Of a stretch of DNA of 6,221 nt, positions 1 through 6,221 are shown piece after piece (positions within the stretch are counted from its first letter, which is position 1; the number at the start of each line of letters is the position of its first letter). Both the position numbers and the translations under genes were made by a program. The stretch is from Planctomycetaceae bacterium (GTDB lineage Bacteria; Planctomycetota; Planctomycetia; Planctomycetales; Planctomycetaceae). The notes under the pieces were generated by a model. The model searched no databases. It saw only the letters and a program-made list of their open reading frames with translations, and was not told the origin of the DNA. The stretch lies in contig CANJZR010000246.1 in assembly GCA_947479075.1 (NCBI GenBank), forward strand, positions 1 to 6,221. Reading direction: 5' to 3'.

Positions 1-16
1 CGAATCTGGCTGCAGG

Positions 17-2110
17 TTACTTGAACATCCCGCCGAGTGATTCGAGCAGTGCGCTGGCGACCGGCGTGCCTGGCTGGCTGACCCACATCGTTTTGACGAG
101 GTCGAACATCAGGAACATGCACAGGCTCAGGATAACGGTCGAAAATCCGAGCGTCGCGACGGTCCCCATCGACCATTCGGGTTCGTAGCCAACGGCCATG
201 CCGCCTCGCATCGGGCGGGGAGATCCCCCGTCTTCGTCGGCGAAGGCGTCGTCATCGGCTCCGAAGACTTCCATGTCCTCCAGGTCTTCATCATCGTCCG
301 CGAAGGCATCGTCAGAGACTTCGAGATCGTCTTCGCTCTGCAGATCGAGGTCGGCGTCATCATCGTCGACATCGAATACCGCATCGTCGATGGTGGCTTC
401 GCCCGAGTCATTCAGGTTGAGAACCTGTGTCGAGGCGTTGTCATCCCCCTTCAGACGCAGCTCAAAGGCACTGTCGTCCTTCATCGAGGGAATTTCAAAC
501 TTCGTCTCGGGCACGTTGTCGTCGGTCGGGACAGCCATCATCGGAATCGTGCCGCCGAATTCCGCACTGTCTTCAAATGAGATGCCACTGTCGGCCACAG
601 CTTCGAGCGAGATACCGCTGTCGCCCATGCTCAGGGAAATACCGCTGTCGCCAGTGGACAGCGAGATGCCACTGTCCTGGGAGCCGGTGTCGAGAGTGAT
701 GCCCTCGTCTGAATCGGCAGAGAGAGCGATCCCGCTGTCGTTGGGGTCCCCCAGGGAAAAGCCACTTTCGGTGGCCAGCATCATCGCACTGTCACTGCCC
801 AGTGCGATCCCGCTCTCTTCGGACAGGACCGAGGCCGATTCGCCGTCGTCCGATTCGAAATCGAGAGCGATGGATGAATCAGCCGGTCCCAGCAGCTGCA
901 CATCGCTGTCGCTGTTTTGCAGGTTGTTCACCAGCTTGACATCGCTGTCTCCTCCGAGATCAGCGGAGATCAGCGGAACGTCACGTTCTGTTCCCAGATC
1001 CGCCCCGACCAGCTGGATGTCACTGTCGCTTTCGAGTTCCGGCGACAGGAGCTTCACATCGCTGTCACTCGTGGATTCTGGAGCCACCAGTTTGATGTCG
1101 CTGTCACTGTCGACCATTTCGCCGACCAGCTTGATGTCGCTGTCGCTTTCGGGAGGTGACAGACGGATGTCGCTGTCGGAACTCCATTCGGGCGGGCCAT
1201 CGAGCGAGACTGCGAATTCCTCGTCGTCTGGCAAATCAGCGTGAACATCGCTGTCCGAATCCATGTGAAGAGGTTCACCAATCAGGATGGCCTCTTCGTC
1301 GTCATCGTCTGGAAGCCCCAGTCGGATCTCGCTGTCCGAGCCCAAGTCGGGAGCATCTCCAATCGCAGCAGCAATCTCGTCTTCATCAAATTGAGGGGGC
1401 TTGACGCGGATCTCGCTGTCTGAGCCCAGCTTTGGTGGCTCGCCCAGAGTCAGAGAGATATCGCTCTCGGTTCCCGCGCTCACCAGACGGACATCGCTGT
1501 CCGAGCCCATTTGAGGAGGTTCACCCAGGGAAAGGTGGATGTCATTGATCGTGTCGTCGCCGACCAGCTTCACATCGCTGTCGCTGTCCAGATCATTCAC
1601 CAGTTTGACATCACTGTCGCTATCCAGTTCGGGCACCAGATTCCCGACCAATCGGACATCACTGTCGGAGTCAGAGGGGATGGTGGGCTCGGGTTCACTG
1701 GCCTTGATGATCATCGGCTCGTCAAAGACCAGCCGCACATCGCTGTCAGAGCTGTTGAGGGGATCGACCGATTTGCGGATGACGGTCGGGTCGTCACTGG
1801 TATCGTCGTCATCCAGGACCATCACCGATTCGTCGTCGATCGCCAATTCGTTCTCGGGAGTGCCCCAGACTGGCAGCTCCAGCTCTTCTTCCGACTCGGG
1901 GAGATCGTCCATGAACATCGGGACTTCCGGGTCGGAGTCTGCCTGGCGACTGCGGGCCAGCTCCTCGATGTCTTCGACCTTAAATTTCCAGGTGCCGCGA
2001 TCAGCGAACCCTCGAACTTCACCTCGCTCACGGAGGCGGTTCAGTTCATCATTTCGAAGGCCCAGCTGTTGTGCAGCTTCGTCGAGGCTCAGATATTTCT
2101 TGGGCGACAT
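17..2110 (-). CDS. Membrane-anchored HTH protein with long Ser/Asp repeat region, function unknown
   Basis: The protein has 697 residues when started at the ATG at 2110. Residues about 5-56 look like an excisionase/MerR-like helix-turn-helix (HTH_17 type): YLSLDEAAQQLG, then LNRLRERGEVRGF and WKFKVEDIEELARSR. Residues 121-407 hold 15 close copies of SDSD[VI]xLV. Residues 432-512 hold seven copies of [DE]SG[IF]xL. Residues 572-628 are almost pure Asp/Glu. One hydrophobic segment at about 649-669 (VATLGFSTVILSLCMFLMF) is followed by a 25-residue tail ending GGMFK. The expected topology is HTH in the cytoplasm, tail outside. A GTG at 2188 would add 26 residues unlike the domain, so the ATG is preferred; a GGA lies 9 bases before it, a weak ribosome site. 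Planctomycetes carry many uncharacterised proteins pairing this HTH with such repeats. It is divergent from the lipoprotein gene, and no partner gene shows its role. The coding region is secure; any regulatory or DNA-tethering role is inference. Confidence 0.9.
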   Translation of the reverse strand: MSPKKYLSLDEAAQQLGLRNDELNRLRERGEVRGFADRGTWKFKVEDIEELARSRQADSDPEVPMFMDDLPESEEELELPVWGTPENELAIDDESVMVLDDDDTSDDPTVIRKSVDPLNSSDSDVRLVFDEPMIIKASEPEPTIPSDSDSDVRLVGNLVPELDSDSDVKLVNDLDSDSDVKLVGDDTINDIHLSLGEPPQMGSDSDVRLVSAGTESDISLTLGEPPKLGSDSEIRVKPPQFDEDEIAAAIGDAPDLGSDSEIRLGLPDDDDEEAILIGEPLHMDSDSDVHADLPDDEEFAVSLDGPPEWSSDSDIRLSPPESDSDIKLVGEMVDSDSDIKLVAPESTSDSDVKLLSPELESDSDIQLVGADLGTERDVPLISADLGGDSDVKLVNNLQNSDSDVQLLGPADSSIALDFESDDGESASVLSEESGIALGSDSAMMLATESGFSLGDPNDSGIALSADSDEGITLDTGSQDSGISLSTGDSGISLSMGDSGISLEAVADSGISFEDSAEFGGTIPMMAVPTDDNVPETKFEIPSMKDDSAFELRLKGDDNASTQVLNLNDSGEATIDDAVFDVDDDDADLDLQSEDDLEVSDDAFADDDEDLEDMEVFGADDDAFADEDGGSPRPMRGGMAVGYEPEWSMGTVATLGFSTVILSLCMFLMFDLVKTMWVSQPGTPVASALLESLGGMFK
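575..880 (-). repeat. DSGI(S/A)L repeat array inside the HTH protein gene
   Basis: This stretch encodes residues 411-512. Seven copies of [DE]SG[IF]xL or a close form begin with the Ser at residues 433, 449, 459, 480, 489, 498 and 508. The last four are the tightest and closest to one another (DSGISL, the final one DSGISF). Decayed copies read DSAMML and DEGITL. The unit shares the pattern Ser-x-hydrophobic-x-Leu with the SDSDVxL array that precedes it in the protein, so the two arrays may be two versions of one motif. Confidence 0.82.
890..1750 (-). repeat. SDSD[VI]xLV repeat array inside the HTH protein gene
   Basis: This stretch encodes residues 121-407. Twelve copies read SDSD followed by Val or Ile, starting at residues 121, 148, 164, 176, 203, 285, 311, 322, 335, 348, 361 and 400. 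Two more read SDSEI (230, 258) and one GDSDV (387). Degenerate copies occur near residues 189, 215 and 375. Spacing is irregular, from 11 to about 40 residues, with linkers such as LGEPP. On the plus strand the same core appears repeatedly as variants of catcgctgtc. The region is probably disordered in the cell, with the motif acting as a short linear binding element; that role is inferred. Confidence 0.88.
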
Positions 2111-2270
2111 GGGACGATGGTCCAAAAAGATCAGTGATTGAGACTCGAAGAACGTTGCCGGAAAGCCGCTTTGTCGTCCATCGACCACTTCGGGGCAGGT
2201 CCCCTAATGTTCGCTGCAAAGTGATTGTTCTATGCACCTTAGCGATTGTGCGGCTGAATCGTTGTGTCGC

Positions 2271-2300
2271 GATTGCAACACGGGTTGCGGCATTGCAATC
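2271..2300. promoter_or_regulatory. Inverted repeat, candidate operator
   Basis: GATTGCAA at 2271-2278 is mirrored perfectly by TTGCAATC at 2293-2300 across a 14-base spacer. The right arm also lies in a self-complementary ATTGCAAT (2292-2299), and the spacer allows a nested GCAAC/GTTGC pairing (2275-2279 with 2284-2288). It lies between two divergent genes, 161 bases from one start and 224 from the other. There is no T-tract, so a protein-binding site is more likely than a terminator. Chance occurrence is quite possible. Confidence 0.3.
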
Positions 2301-2513
2301 CAATTCTACGAGCCATTAGTCCCGAAGCAAGACTTTCTCCTAATCACCGAGATCTTCCCAGCTTGCCAATTTGCTTCGATGGTTCACTTCCCACTGACCA
2401 GAATTACTGTTCCGACCCGGGAAATCGTTAAAGGCCGAACACTCGGAAATTCGATCCACAGATTGAATGCGGACATGCTCTATTTCGGGGCGTGTAAGCA
2501 TTCCTTGGGATGC

Positions 2514-2517
2514 GGAG
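2514..2517 (+). promoter_or_regulatory. Ribosome binding site of the lipoprotein gene
   Basis: GGAG lies six bases before the ATG at 2524. It decides the start: the in-frame ATG at 2467 would add 19 residues ahead of an otherwise perfect lipoprotein signal peptide. A small hairpin (2498-2513) directly abuts it. Confidence 0.65.
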
Positions 2518-2523
2518 TCAAAC

Positions 2524-3486
2524 ATGCGAGCCTTGTGCCTTCTGGCGATGATCGGAGTCACTCTATCGGGATGCGTGTCTGCGCATCGAGCCTGGACGAA
2601 CGAACTGGACAGTTGTGTTTCTCCATGTGACGAATGCAGCCCCAAGCCTTACAAGAGCTGTCTGTTCAATAAGAGAGGACTTGGCCTCCATGGTTCCAAG
2701 TGGAACTCGTGCGATCCTTGTGGCTCTGGCTGTGGAGATTGCGGCCCGTGTGGAGGCTGCTCGCCCTGCATGACCGATTGTGGAAGCTGCTCGGGAGGCT
2801 GCTCCAGCTGTGCCCAGGGTGGCCAGGTCATGTATGACGGAGCATCCATGCCAGGTGGCTCTTCGTGTCAGTCGTGTCAGCAGAACGGCATGGCCATTCC
2901 AGTCACTCCCGGCAGCGAATTCTCCAATCCCGGACAGCCGAACAATCCGTCGCCCAACACGCCTCCCGCAGCGACTCCCGAAGGAGCTCCCGCTGAACAG
3001 GTCGCCCCCGAGCCCACTCACGCTCGCATGATGCAGCAGATGCAACCTATGCAAGTGATTCACGGCCAGCCAATGCAGATGCAATCGATGCCAATGCAGA
3101 TGCAGCCTGGTCAAATGCAACCAGTGCAGTTGCAGACGGTGCCAGCACAGTCCGCCCAGATGCAGCCTCTGCAGATGGTGCCACAGCAGACGATGGCACC
3201 TCAGTTGCAGTCCCAGCGTACCAGGCCAGCTCAGTCCCAGCCTGTTCGTTACCAGGAATGGCTGCCGATGACTCCCATGGCTCCGAACCAGATGCCTCCA
3301 GGTATGCAGACTCAGGTGCAGGGACAGACCACGGGCGGTGCTGTACAGCCTGTCCTGTGGGTGCCCTCTCAGACCACTCAGACCCCAGCTCAGATGACGA
3401 CTCAGCCTCAGGGCCAGGTGGTGATCTATCAGCAGGCTCCCCTGCAGACAACGCCGACCGCTCCTTTGCTGATCCCCGCTCGCTAA
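2524..3486 (+). CDS. Cys-rich, Met/Gln-rich putative lipoprotein, function unknown
   Basis: The 320-residue product starts with a lipoprotein signal: MRA, a hydrophobic core and the lipobox LSGC, giving Cys17 as the lipidated residue. The residue after it is Val, not an inner-membrane-retention Asp. Residues 31-96 hold 15 cysteines, many as CxxC or CxxxC (CGDCGPCGGC), and two more sit at 115 and 118. Residues 130-165 are rich in Pro, Asn and Ala. Residues 169-224 hold 13 Met and many Gln (MQMQ, MQPMQ). The C-terminal third is Gln/Pro/Thr-rich and ends PLLIPAR. No enzymatic domain is visible. Known planctomycete envelopes contain Cys-rich proteins, and Met/Cys clusters in exported proteins often bind Cu(I); a structural envelope role or metal binding is therefore plausible but inferred. 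A good Shine-Dalgarno supports the start, and a strong terminator follows 51 bases after the stop. The HTH repeat gene upstream is divergent; the MoxR gene downstream is convergent. Confidence 0.85.
   Translation: MRALCLLAMIGVTLSGCVSAHRAWTNELDSCVSPCDECSPKPYKSCLFNKRGLGLHGSKWNSCDPCGSGCGDCGPCGGCSPCMTDCGSCSGGCSSCAQGGQVMYDGASMPGGSSCQSCQQNGMAIPVTPGSEFSNPGQPNNPSPNTPPAATPEGAPAEQVAPEPTHARMMQQMQPMQVIHGQPMQMQSMPMQMQPGQMQPVQLQTVPAQSAQMQPLQMVPQQTMAPQLQSQRTRPAQSQPVRYQEWLPMTPMAPNQMPPGMQTQVQGQTTGGAVQPVLWVPSQTTQTPAQMTTQPQGQVVIYQQAPLQTTPTAPLLIPAR
3028..3195 (+). repeat. Met/Gln-rich low-complexity tract within the lipoprotein gene
   Basis: Residues 169-224 of the lipoprotein alternate Met, Gln and Pro, with 13 Met in 56 residues. 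At the DNA level the tract is built from near-repeats of atgcag and cagatg, so it probably grew by slippage or local duplication. Confidence 0.75.
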
Positions 3487-3537
3487 GCGGATGATCGCCT
3501 GAGGTAACTCAGCGACCGATCCATCGAAATCGACTCG

Positions 3538-3582
3538 ACGCGTCCATTGTGGTTTGATCCGCAATGGACGCGTTTATTATTT
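3538..3582 (+). terminator. Rho-independent terminator of the lipoprotein gene
   Basis: ACGCGTCCATTG (3538-3549) pairs perfectly with CAATGGACGCGT (3562-3573). A T-G and two G-C pairs extend the stem to 15 pairs around a six-base loop (3553-3558). The right arm runs into TTTATTATTT at 3573-3582, a T-rich tail on the plus strand. It follows the lipoprotein stop codon by 51 bases. Confidence 0.85.
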
Positions 3583-3587
3583 AAGAC

Positions 3588-3609
3588 TCCGGGGAGACAA
3601 ATCCCCGGA
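3588..3609 (-). terminator. Probable terminator hairpin after the MoxR gene
   Basis: TCCGGGGA (3588-3595) pairs with TCCCCGGA (3602-3609), eight pairs with a six-base loop. It starts four bases beyond the MoxR stop codon on the minus strand. The following minus-strand bases are A/T-rich (GTCTTAAATAATAAA) rather than a clean T-run, so it is less canonical than the plus-strand terminator next to it. The two hairpins together separate the convergent genes. Confidence 0.55.
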
Positions 3610-3613
3610 CGGG

Positions 3614-4651
<1,038 letters not shown>

Positions 4652-4656
4652 GGGGG

Positions 4657-4684
4657 AGTTGTCAGTCGTCAGTGATCAGTTGTC
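4657..4684. repeat. Four tandem degenerate heptamers ahead of the MoxR start
   Basis: Reading the plus strand, AGTTGTC, AGTCGTC, AGTGATC and AGTTGTC follow one another without gaps, consensus AGTNRTC, and then AG. The first and fourth copies are identical. On the coding strand of the MoxR gene the array ends five bases before the ATG, exactly where a ribosome site would be expected. G-runs flank it on both sides on the plus strand. Similar heptamer tandem arrays are known from intergenic regions of cyanobacteria and some other bacteria. Confidence 0.7.
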
Positions 4685-4730
4685 AGAGTGGGGGAAGAGG
4701 GGGCAATTCAATGGGTTTGGGCCGTATGAC

Positions 4731-5498
4731 TCACACCCGCATCGGAACGCCGCGGTCGGCCATGTACTGCTTGGTCTCGGCGATCGTGTACTCGCCATAG
4801 TGGAAAATGCTCGCGGCCAGGGCGGCACTGGCGCCCCCCTTGGTCACCGCTTCAAACATATGATGCGGAGAACCCGCTCCGCCGCTGGCAACGACGGGAA
4901 TCTCCACGGCGTCAGCCACAGCTCGTGTGATCTCGAGATCGAATCCGTTCTTCGTCCCATCGGCGTCCATGCAGGTCAGGACGATCTCTCCGGCTCCAAG
5001 CTGTTCGACCTCTTGGGCCCAGGCGACCGCTTCGAGACCGGTTGATTTGCGTCCGCCATTGATGTGGACATCCCAGAACTCTTTGCCGTCCCGCATGACC
5101 CGCTTGGGATCGATGTTGACCACGATGCACTGGCTTCCGAAACGCAGGGCAGCCTCGCGAACAAAGCCGGGATTGGTAACGGCAGAGCTGTTGATGGAAA
5201 CCTTGTCGCAACCGGCTTTCAGCAGGCGGCGAATGTCATCCAGTGTCCGAATCCCGCCGCCGACGGTCAGCGGCATAAAGACGACCTCACTCGTGCGCTG
5301 TACGACATCCAGAATGATGTCACGCTGTTCGTGGCTGGCGGTGATGTCGAGGAATACCAGCTCGTCGGCTCCCTCTGCTTCATACCGCTTCGCGATCTCT
5401 ACAGGGTCGCCCGCATCGCGCAGCTGGAGGAAGTTGACCCCTTTCACGACCCGTCCGGCGTGAACATCAAGGCAGGGAATGATTCGCTTGGCAAGCAT
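4731..5498 (-). CDS. hisF: Imidazole glycerol phosphate synthase, cyclase subunit HisF
   Basis: HisF works in the cytoplasm with the glutaminase HisH. Ammonia from glutamine passes through the HisF barrel, which converts PRFAR to imidazole glycerol phosphate (for histidine) and AICAR (for purines). The 255-residue length is typical. The protein opens MLAKRIIPCLDV, placing the catalytic Asp at 11, and IDPKR places the second catalytic Asp at 130. Phosphate-binding segments of the (beta/alpha)8 barrel are seen as VGGGIR (79-84), SINSSA (101-106), DADGTK (178-183) and ASGGAG (204-209). The frame is open for 70 more codons upstream, but those residues cross a terminator and look nothing like HisF; the ATG at 5498 gives the exact family N-terminus. 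AGGA lies 11 bases before it, a long spacing. No hisH, hisA or other his gene is in the window, so it is separated from a his operon, as is common in planctomycetes. MoxR follows on the same strand. Confidence 0.97.
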   Translation of the reverse strand: MLAKRIIPCLDVHAGRVVKGVNFLQLRDAGDPVEIAKRYEAEGADELVFLDITASHEQRDIILDVVQRTSEVVFMPLTVGGGIRTLDDIRRLLKAGCDKVSINSSAVTNPGFVREAALRFGSQCIVVNIDPKRVMRDGKEFWDVHINGGRKSTGLEAVAWAQEVEQLGAGEIVLTCMDADGTKNGFDLEITRAVADAVEIPVVASGGAGSPHHMFEAVTKGGASAALAASIFHYGEYTIAETKQYMADRGVPMRV

Positions 5499-5535
5499 GC
5501 GACAGTGTGTCCTGGATTGGAAATCGAAGTACCCC

Positions 5536-5564
5536 AGTATACCCACTCCCCGGTCCAGTCGCAG
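5536..5564 (-). promoter_or_regulatory. Candidate sigma70-type promoter of hisF
   Basis: On the minus strand TATACT (5536-5541) matches five of six bases of the -10 consensus. It lies 37 bases before the hisF ATG, giving a leader of about 30 bases. At 17 bases upstream is CTGCGA (5559-5564), only three of six matches to the -35 consensus. The location, between a terminator and hisF, is right, but the -35 is poor. Confidence 0.35.
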
Positions 5565-5640
5565 TCCCCACCTGGAAAATCTGGGAGACGCATCCCGGAG
5601 ACCAAACAGTTCTACTCTTCGCCGAAAAGGGCACGACAAC

Positions 5641-5678
5641 AAAAAACGAGCGTGAGACAGGACTGTCTCACGCTCGTT
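5641..5678 (-). terminator. Strong intrinsic terminator of the beta-barrel protein gene
   Basis: A perfect 16-base inverted repeat at 5645-5660 and 5663-5678 folds into a 15-pair stem (ACGAGCGTGAGACA with its complement, flanked by A-T) and a GGAC loop. On the minus strand it runs straight into TTTTTT (5641-5646) and then GTTGTCG. It begins 45 bases beyond the stop of the outer-membrane protein gene, separating it from hisF. There is no T-run on the plus-strand side. Confidence 0.92.
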
Positions 5679-5723
5679 GTAAAGGCCAATCAGACGAGTG
5701 CTGGCCACGCACCGGCCTGTACC

Positions 5724-6221
5724 TTAGAAGTCAAACCACATTCCCCCACCAATCAGAGTTTCATTCTGTCCGGCAAACGACCACTGCAAGGCGGGGCCAT
5801 CGTAGTACTGCATACCCACACGGAACAGGCGTTGCGATTCGCTGCCACGCCACTGCCAACCGGCTTGGAACGTGACACTGGTGATGTATCCGAAGTCCTG
5901 GCGGGTGTGACCATTGAGGGCGGCGAACGGTGCCCCCCGGAAGCCGAAGGCCAGCGGGCTGTATTGGAGTCCGTATTGGAACTCCAGGGGATCAGCCCCA
6001 TCCTCCCGGCCGAGTGCGTATGCGATTTCACCGTAAGTCTGCCAGTCGTCTGTGAGCTCATACGTCACCCCGGTGATGAGCGAATCTCGCACGTAGTTCA
6101 GCCGGGGGAAGAACGGATTCGCAAGTACAAACTCGTCACCCAGGTGCGAACTCAGGTGATAGTAACCGGCCTTCACATGCCACGGTCCCTCGGCCCAGGT
6201 GGACAGCAAGCCCACGCGGTA
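5724..6221 (-). CDS. Probable outer-membrane beta-barrel protein (DUF1207-like), C-terminal part
   Basis: The frame is open to the window edge, so only the last 165 residues are seen and the true start lies outside. A GTG at 6213-6215 is not taken as the start because the reading frame continues upstream as YRVG. The segment alternates polar and aromatic residues in short strands (WHVKAGYYHLSSHLGDEF, SLITGVTYELTDDWQTYGEI, LEFQYGLQYSPLAFG, SVTFQAGWQW) and ends in GGGMWFDF. A terminal Phe is the usual C-terminal signal recognised by the BAM complex. HLSSHLGDEF followed by LNYVRDSL resembles what I recall of DUF1207, a family of uncharacterised outer-membrane-like proteins frequent in planctomycetes. 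The barrel call is fairly firm; the family is from memory. Its substrate, if it is a porin, cannot be told. A strong terminator follows, so it is the last gene of its transcript. Confidence 0.8.
   Translation of the reverse strand, partial: YRVGLLSTWAEGPWHVKAGYYHLSSHLGDEFVLANPFFPRLNYVRDSLITGVTYELTDDWQTYGEIAYALGREDGADPLEFQYGLQYSPLAFGFRGAPFAALNGHTRQDFGYITSVTFQAGWQWRGSESQRLFRVGMQYYDGPALQWSFAGQNETLIGGGMWFDF

Larger units (their letters stand above)
2111..2523. other. Divergent intergenic region between the HTH protein and lipoprotein genes
   Basis: These 413 bases separate two divergently transcribed genes. Open frames cross them on both strands, but they overlap the start of the lipoprotein gene out of frame, show no recognisable domain and have no ribosome site, so no gene is called. 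Visible contents are an inverted repeat at 2271-2300, a small GGGG/CCCC hairpin at 2192-2204, a hairpin at 2498-2513 and a Shine-Dalgarno sequence at 2514-2517. Promoters for both genes should lie here, but no convincing -35/-10 pair was found on either strand. Confidence 0.7.

Noticed and set aside
575..820. DSGISL motifs as phosphodegrons of the beta-TrCP type
   Set aside because: The spacing to the second Ser does not fit the classic DSGxxS form, and bacteria have no such ubiquitin ligase.
198..1244. Long plus-strand open frame (348 codons) opposite the HTH repeat gene, rich in Ser
   Set aside because: It is the antisense of the SDSD/DSG repeats; the repeated codons exclude stops on the other strand. 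It has no domain and no ribosome site.
890..1750. CRISPR-like array suggested by the repeated catcgctgtc core
   Set aside because: The repeats are in frame, encode a protein motif, vary in spacing and have no uniform unique spacers.
1511..2141. Two further plus-strand open frames opposite the N-terminal part of the HTH gene
   Set aside because: They overlap the HTH domain coding sequence in antisense and have low-complexity translations with no recognisable feature.
2111..2188. GTG start for the HTH protein, adding 26 residues
   Set aside because: The extra residues do not resemble the domain, and MSPKKYLSL is a natural start for this HTH class.
2232..2630. Plus-strand open frame of 132 codons in the intergenic region
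   Set aside because: It overlaps the lipoprotein gene by more than 100 bases in another frame, lacks a ribosome site and has no recognisable domain.
2563..3564. Minus-strand open frame of 333 codons opposite the lipoprotein
   Set aside because: Its Leu/His-rich translation is the mirror of the Met/Gln tract, and it runs through the terminator hairpin.
5499..5708. N-terminal extension of hisF by 70 codons
   Set aside because: It would include the terminator hairpin and the candidate promoter; the HisF family begins at MLAKRIIPCLDV, which matches the ATG at 5498.

Overview
The window most likely comes from a planctomycete of the Planctopirus/Rubinisphaera/Schlesneria/Gimesia kind. Three things point there. 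The first gene encodes an excisionase-like helix-turn-helix (HTH) domain followed by very long Ser/Asp repeats of the SDSDVxLV and DSGISL type. The partial gene at the right edge ends like the outer-membrane DUF1207 family. Between them lies a Cys-, Gln- and Met-rich lipoprotein. The assignment comes from remembered family traits, not a search. Moderately high GC and scattered rather than clustered biosynthetic genes also fit. No tRNA, rRNA, CRISPR array, transposase or other mobile element is visible.

Layout from left to right. (1) 17-2110, minus strand: a 697-aa protein with an N-terminal HTH, about 400 residues of acidic low-complexity repeats, one C-terminal membrane segment and a short tail. 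(2) 2111-2523: a 413-base divergent intergenic region with no credible gene. It holds an inverted repeat at 2271-2300 and a Shine-Dalgarno sequence for the next gene. (3) 2524-3486, plus strand: a 320-aa lipoprotein with a Cys-rich head and a Met/Gln-rich middle. (4) 3487-3613: a convergent intergenic region with two strong hairpins. (5) 3614-4651, minus: a MoxR-type AAA+ ATPase. (6) 4652-4730: a short gap with four tandem heptamers. (7) 4731-5498, minus: hisF, the cyclase subunit of imidazole glycerol phosphate synthase. (8) 5499-5723: a candidate hisF promoter and a strong intrinsic terminator for the gene to the right. (9) 5724-6221, minus: the C-terminal part of a probable outer-membrane beta-barrel protein, cut by the window edge.

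hisF and moxR lie on the same strand, 79 bases apart with no terminator between them, so they may share a transcript although their jobs look unrelated. MoxR is the last gene before a convergent terminator and lacks its usual DUF58/von Willebrand partner downstream. The HTH repeat protein and the lipoprotein are divergent and share one intergenic region, so the HTH protein might regulate the pair.

The most unusual content is the repeat protein: a DNA-binding domain apparently tied to the membrane by a long disordered acidic linker carrying more than 20 copies of a short S-x-hydrophobic-x-L motif. The lipoprotein is the second most unusual.
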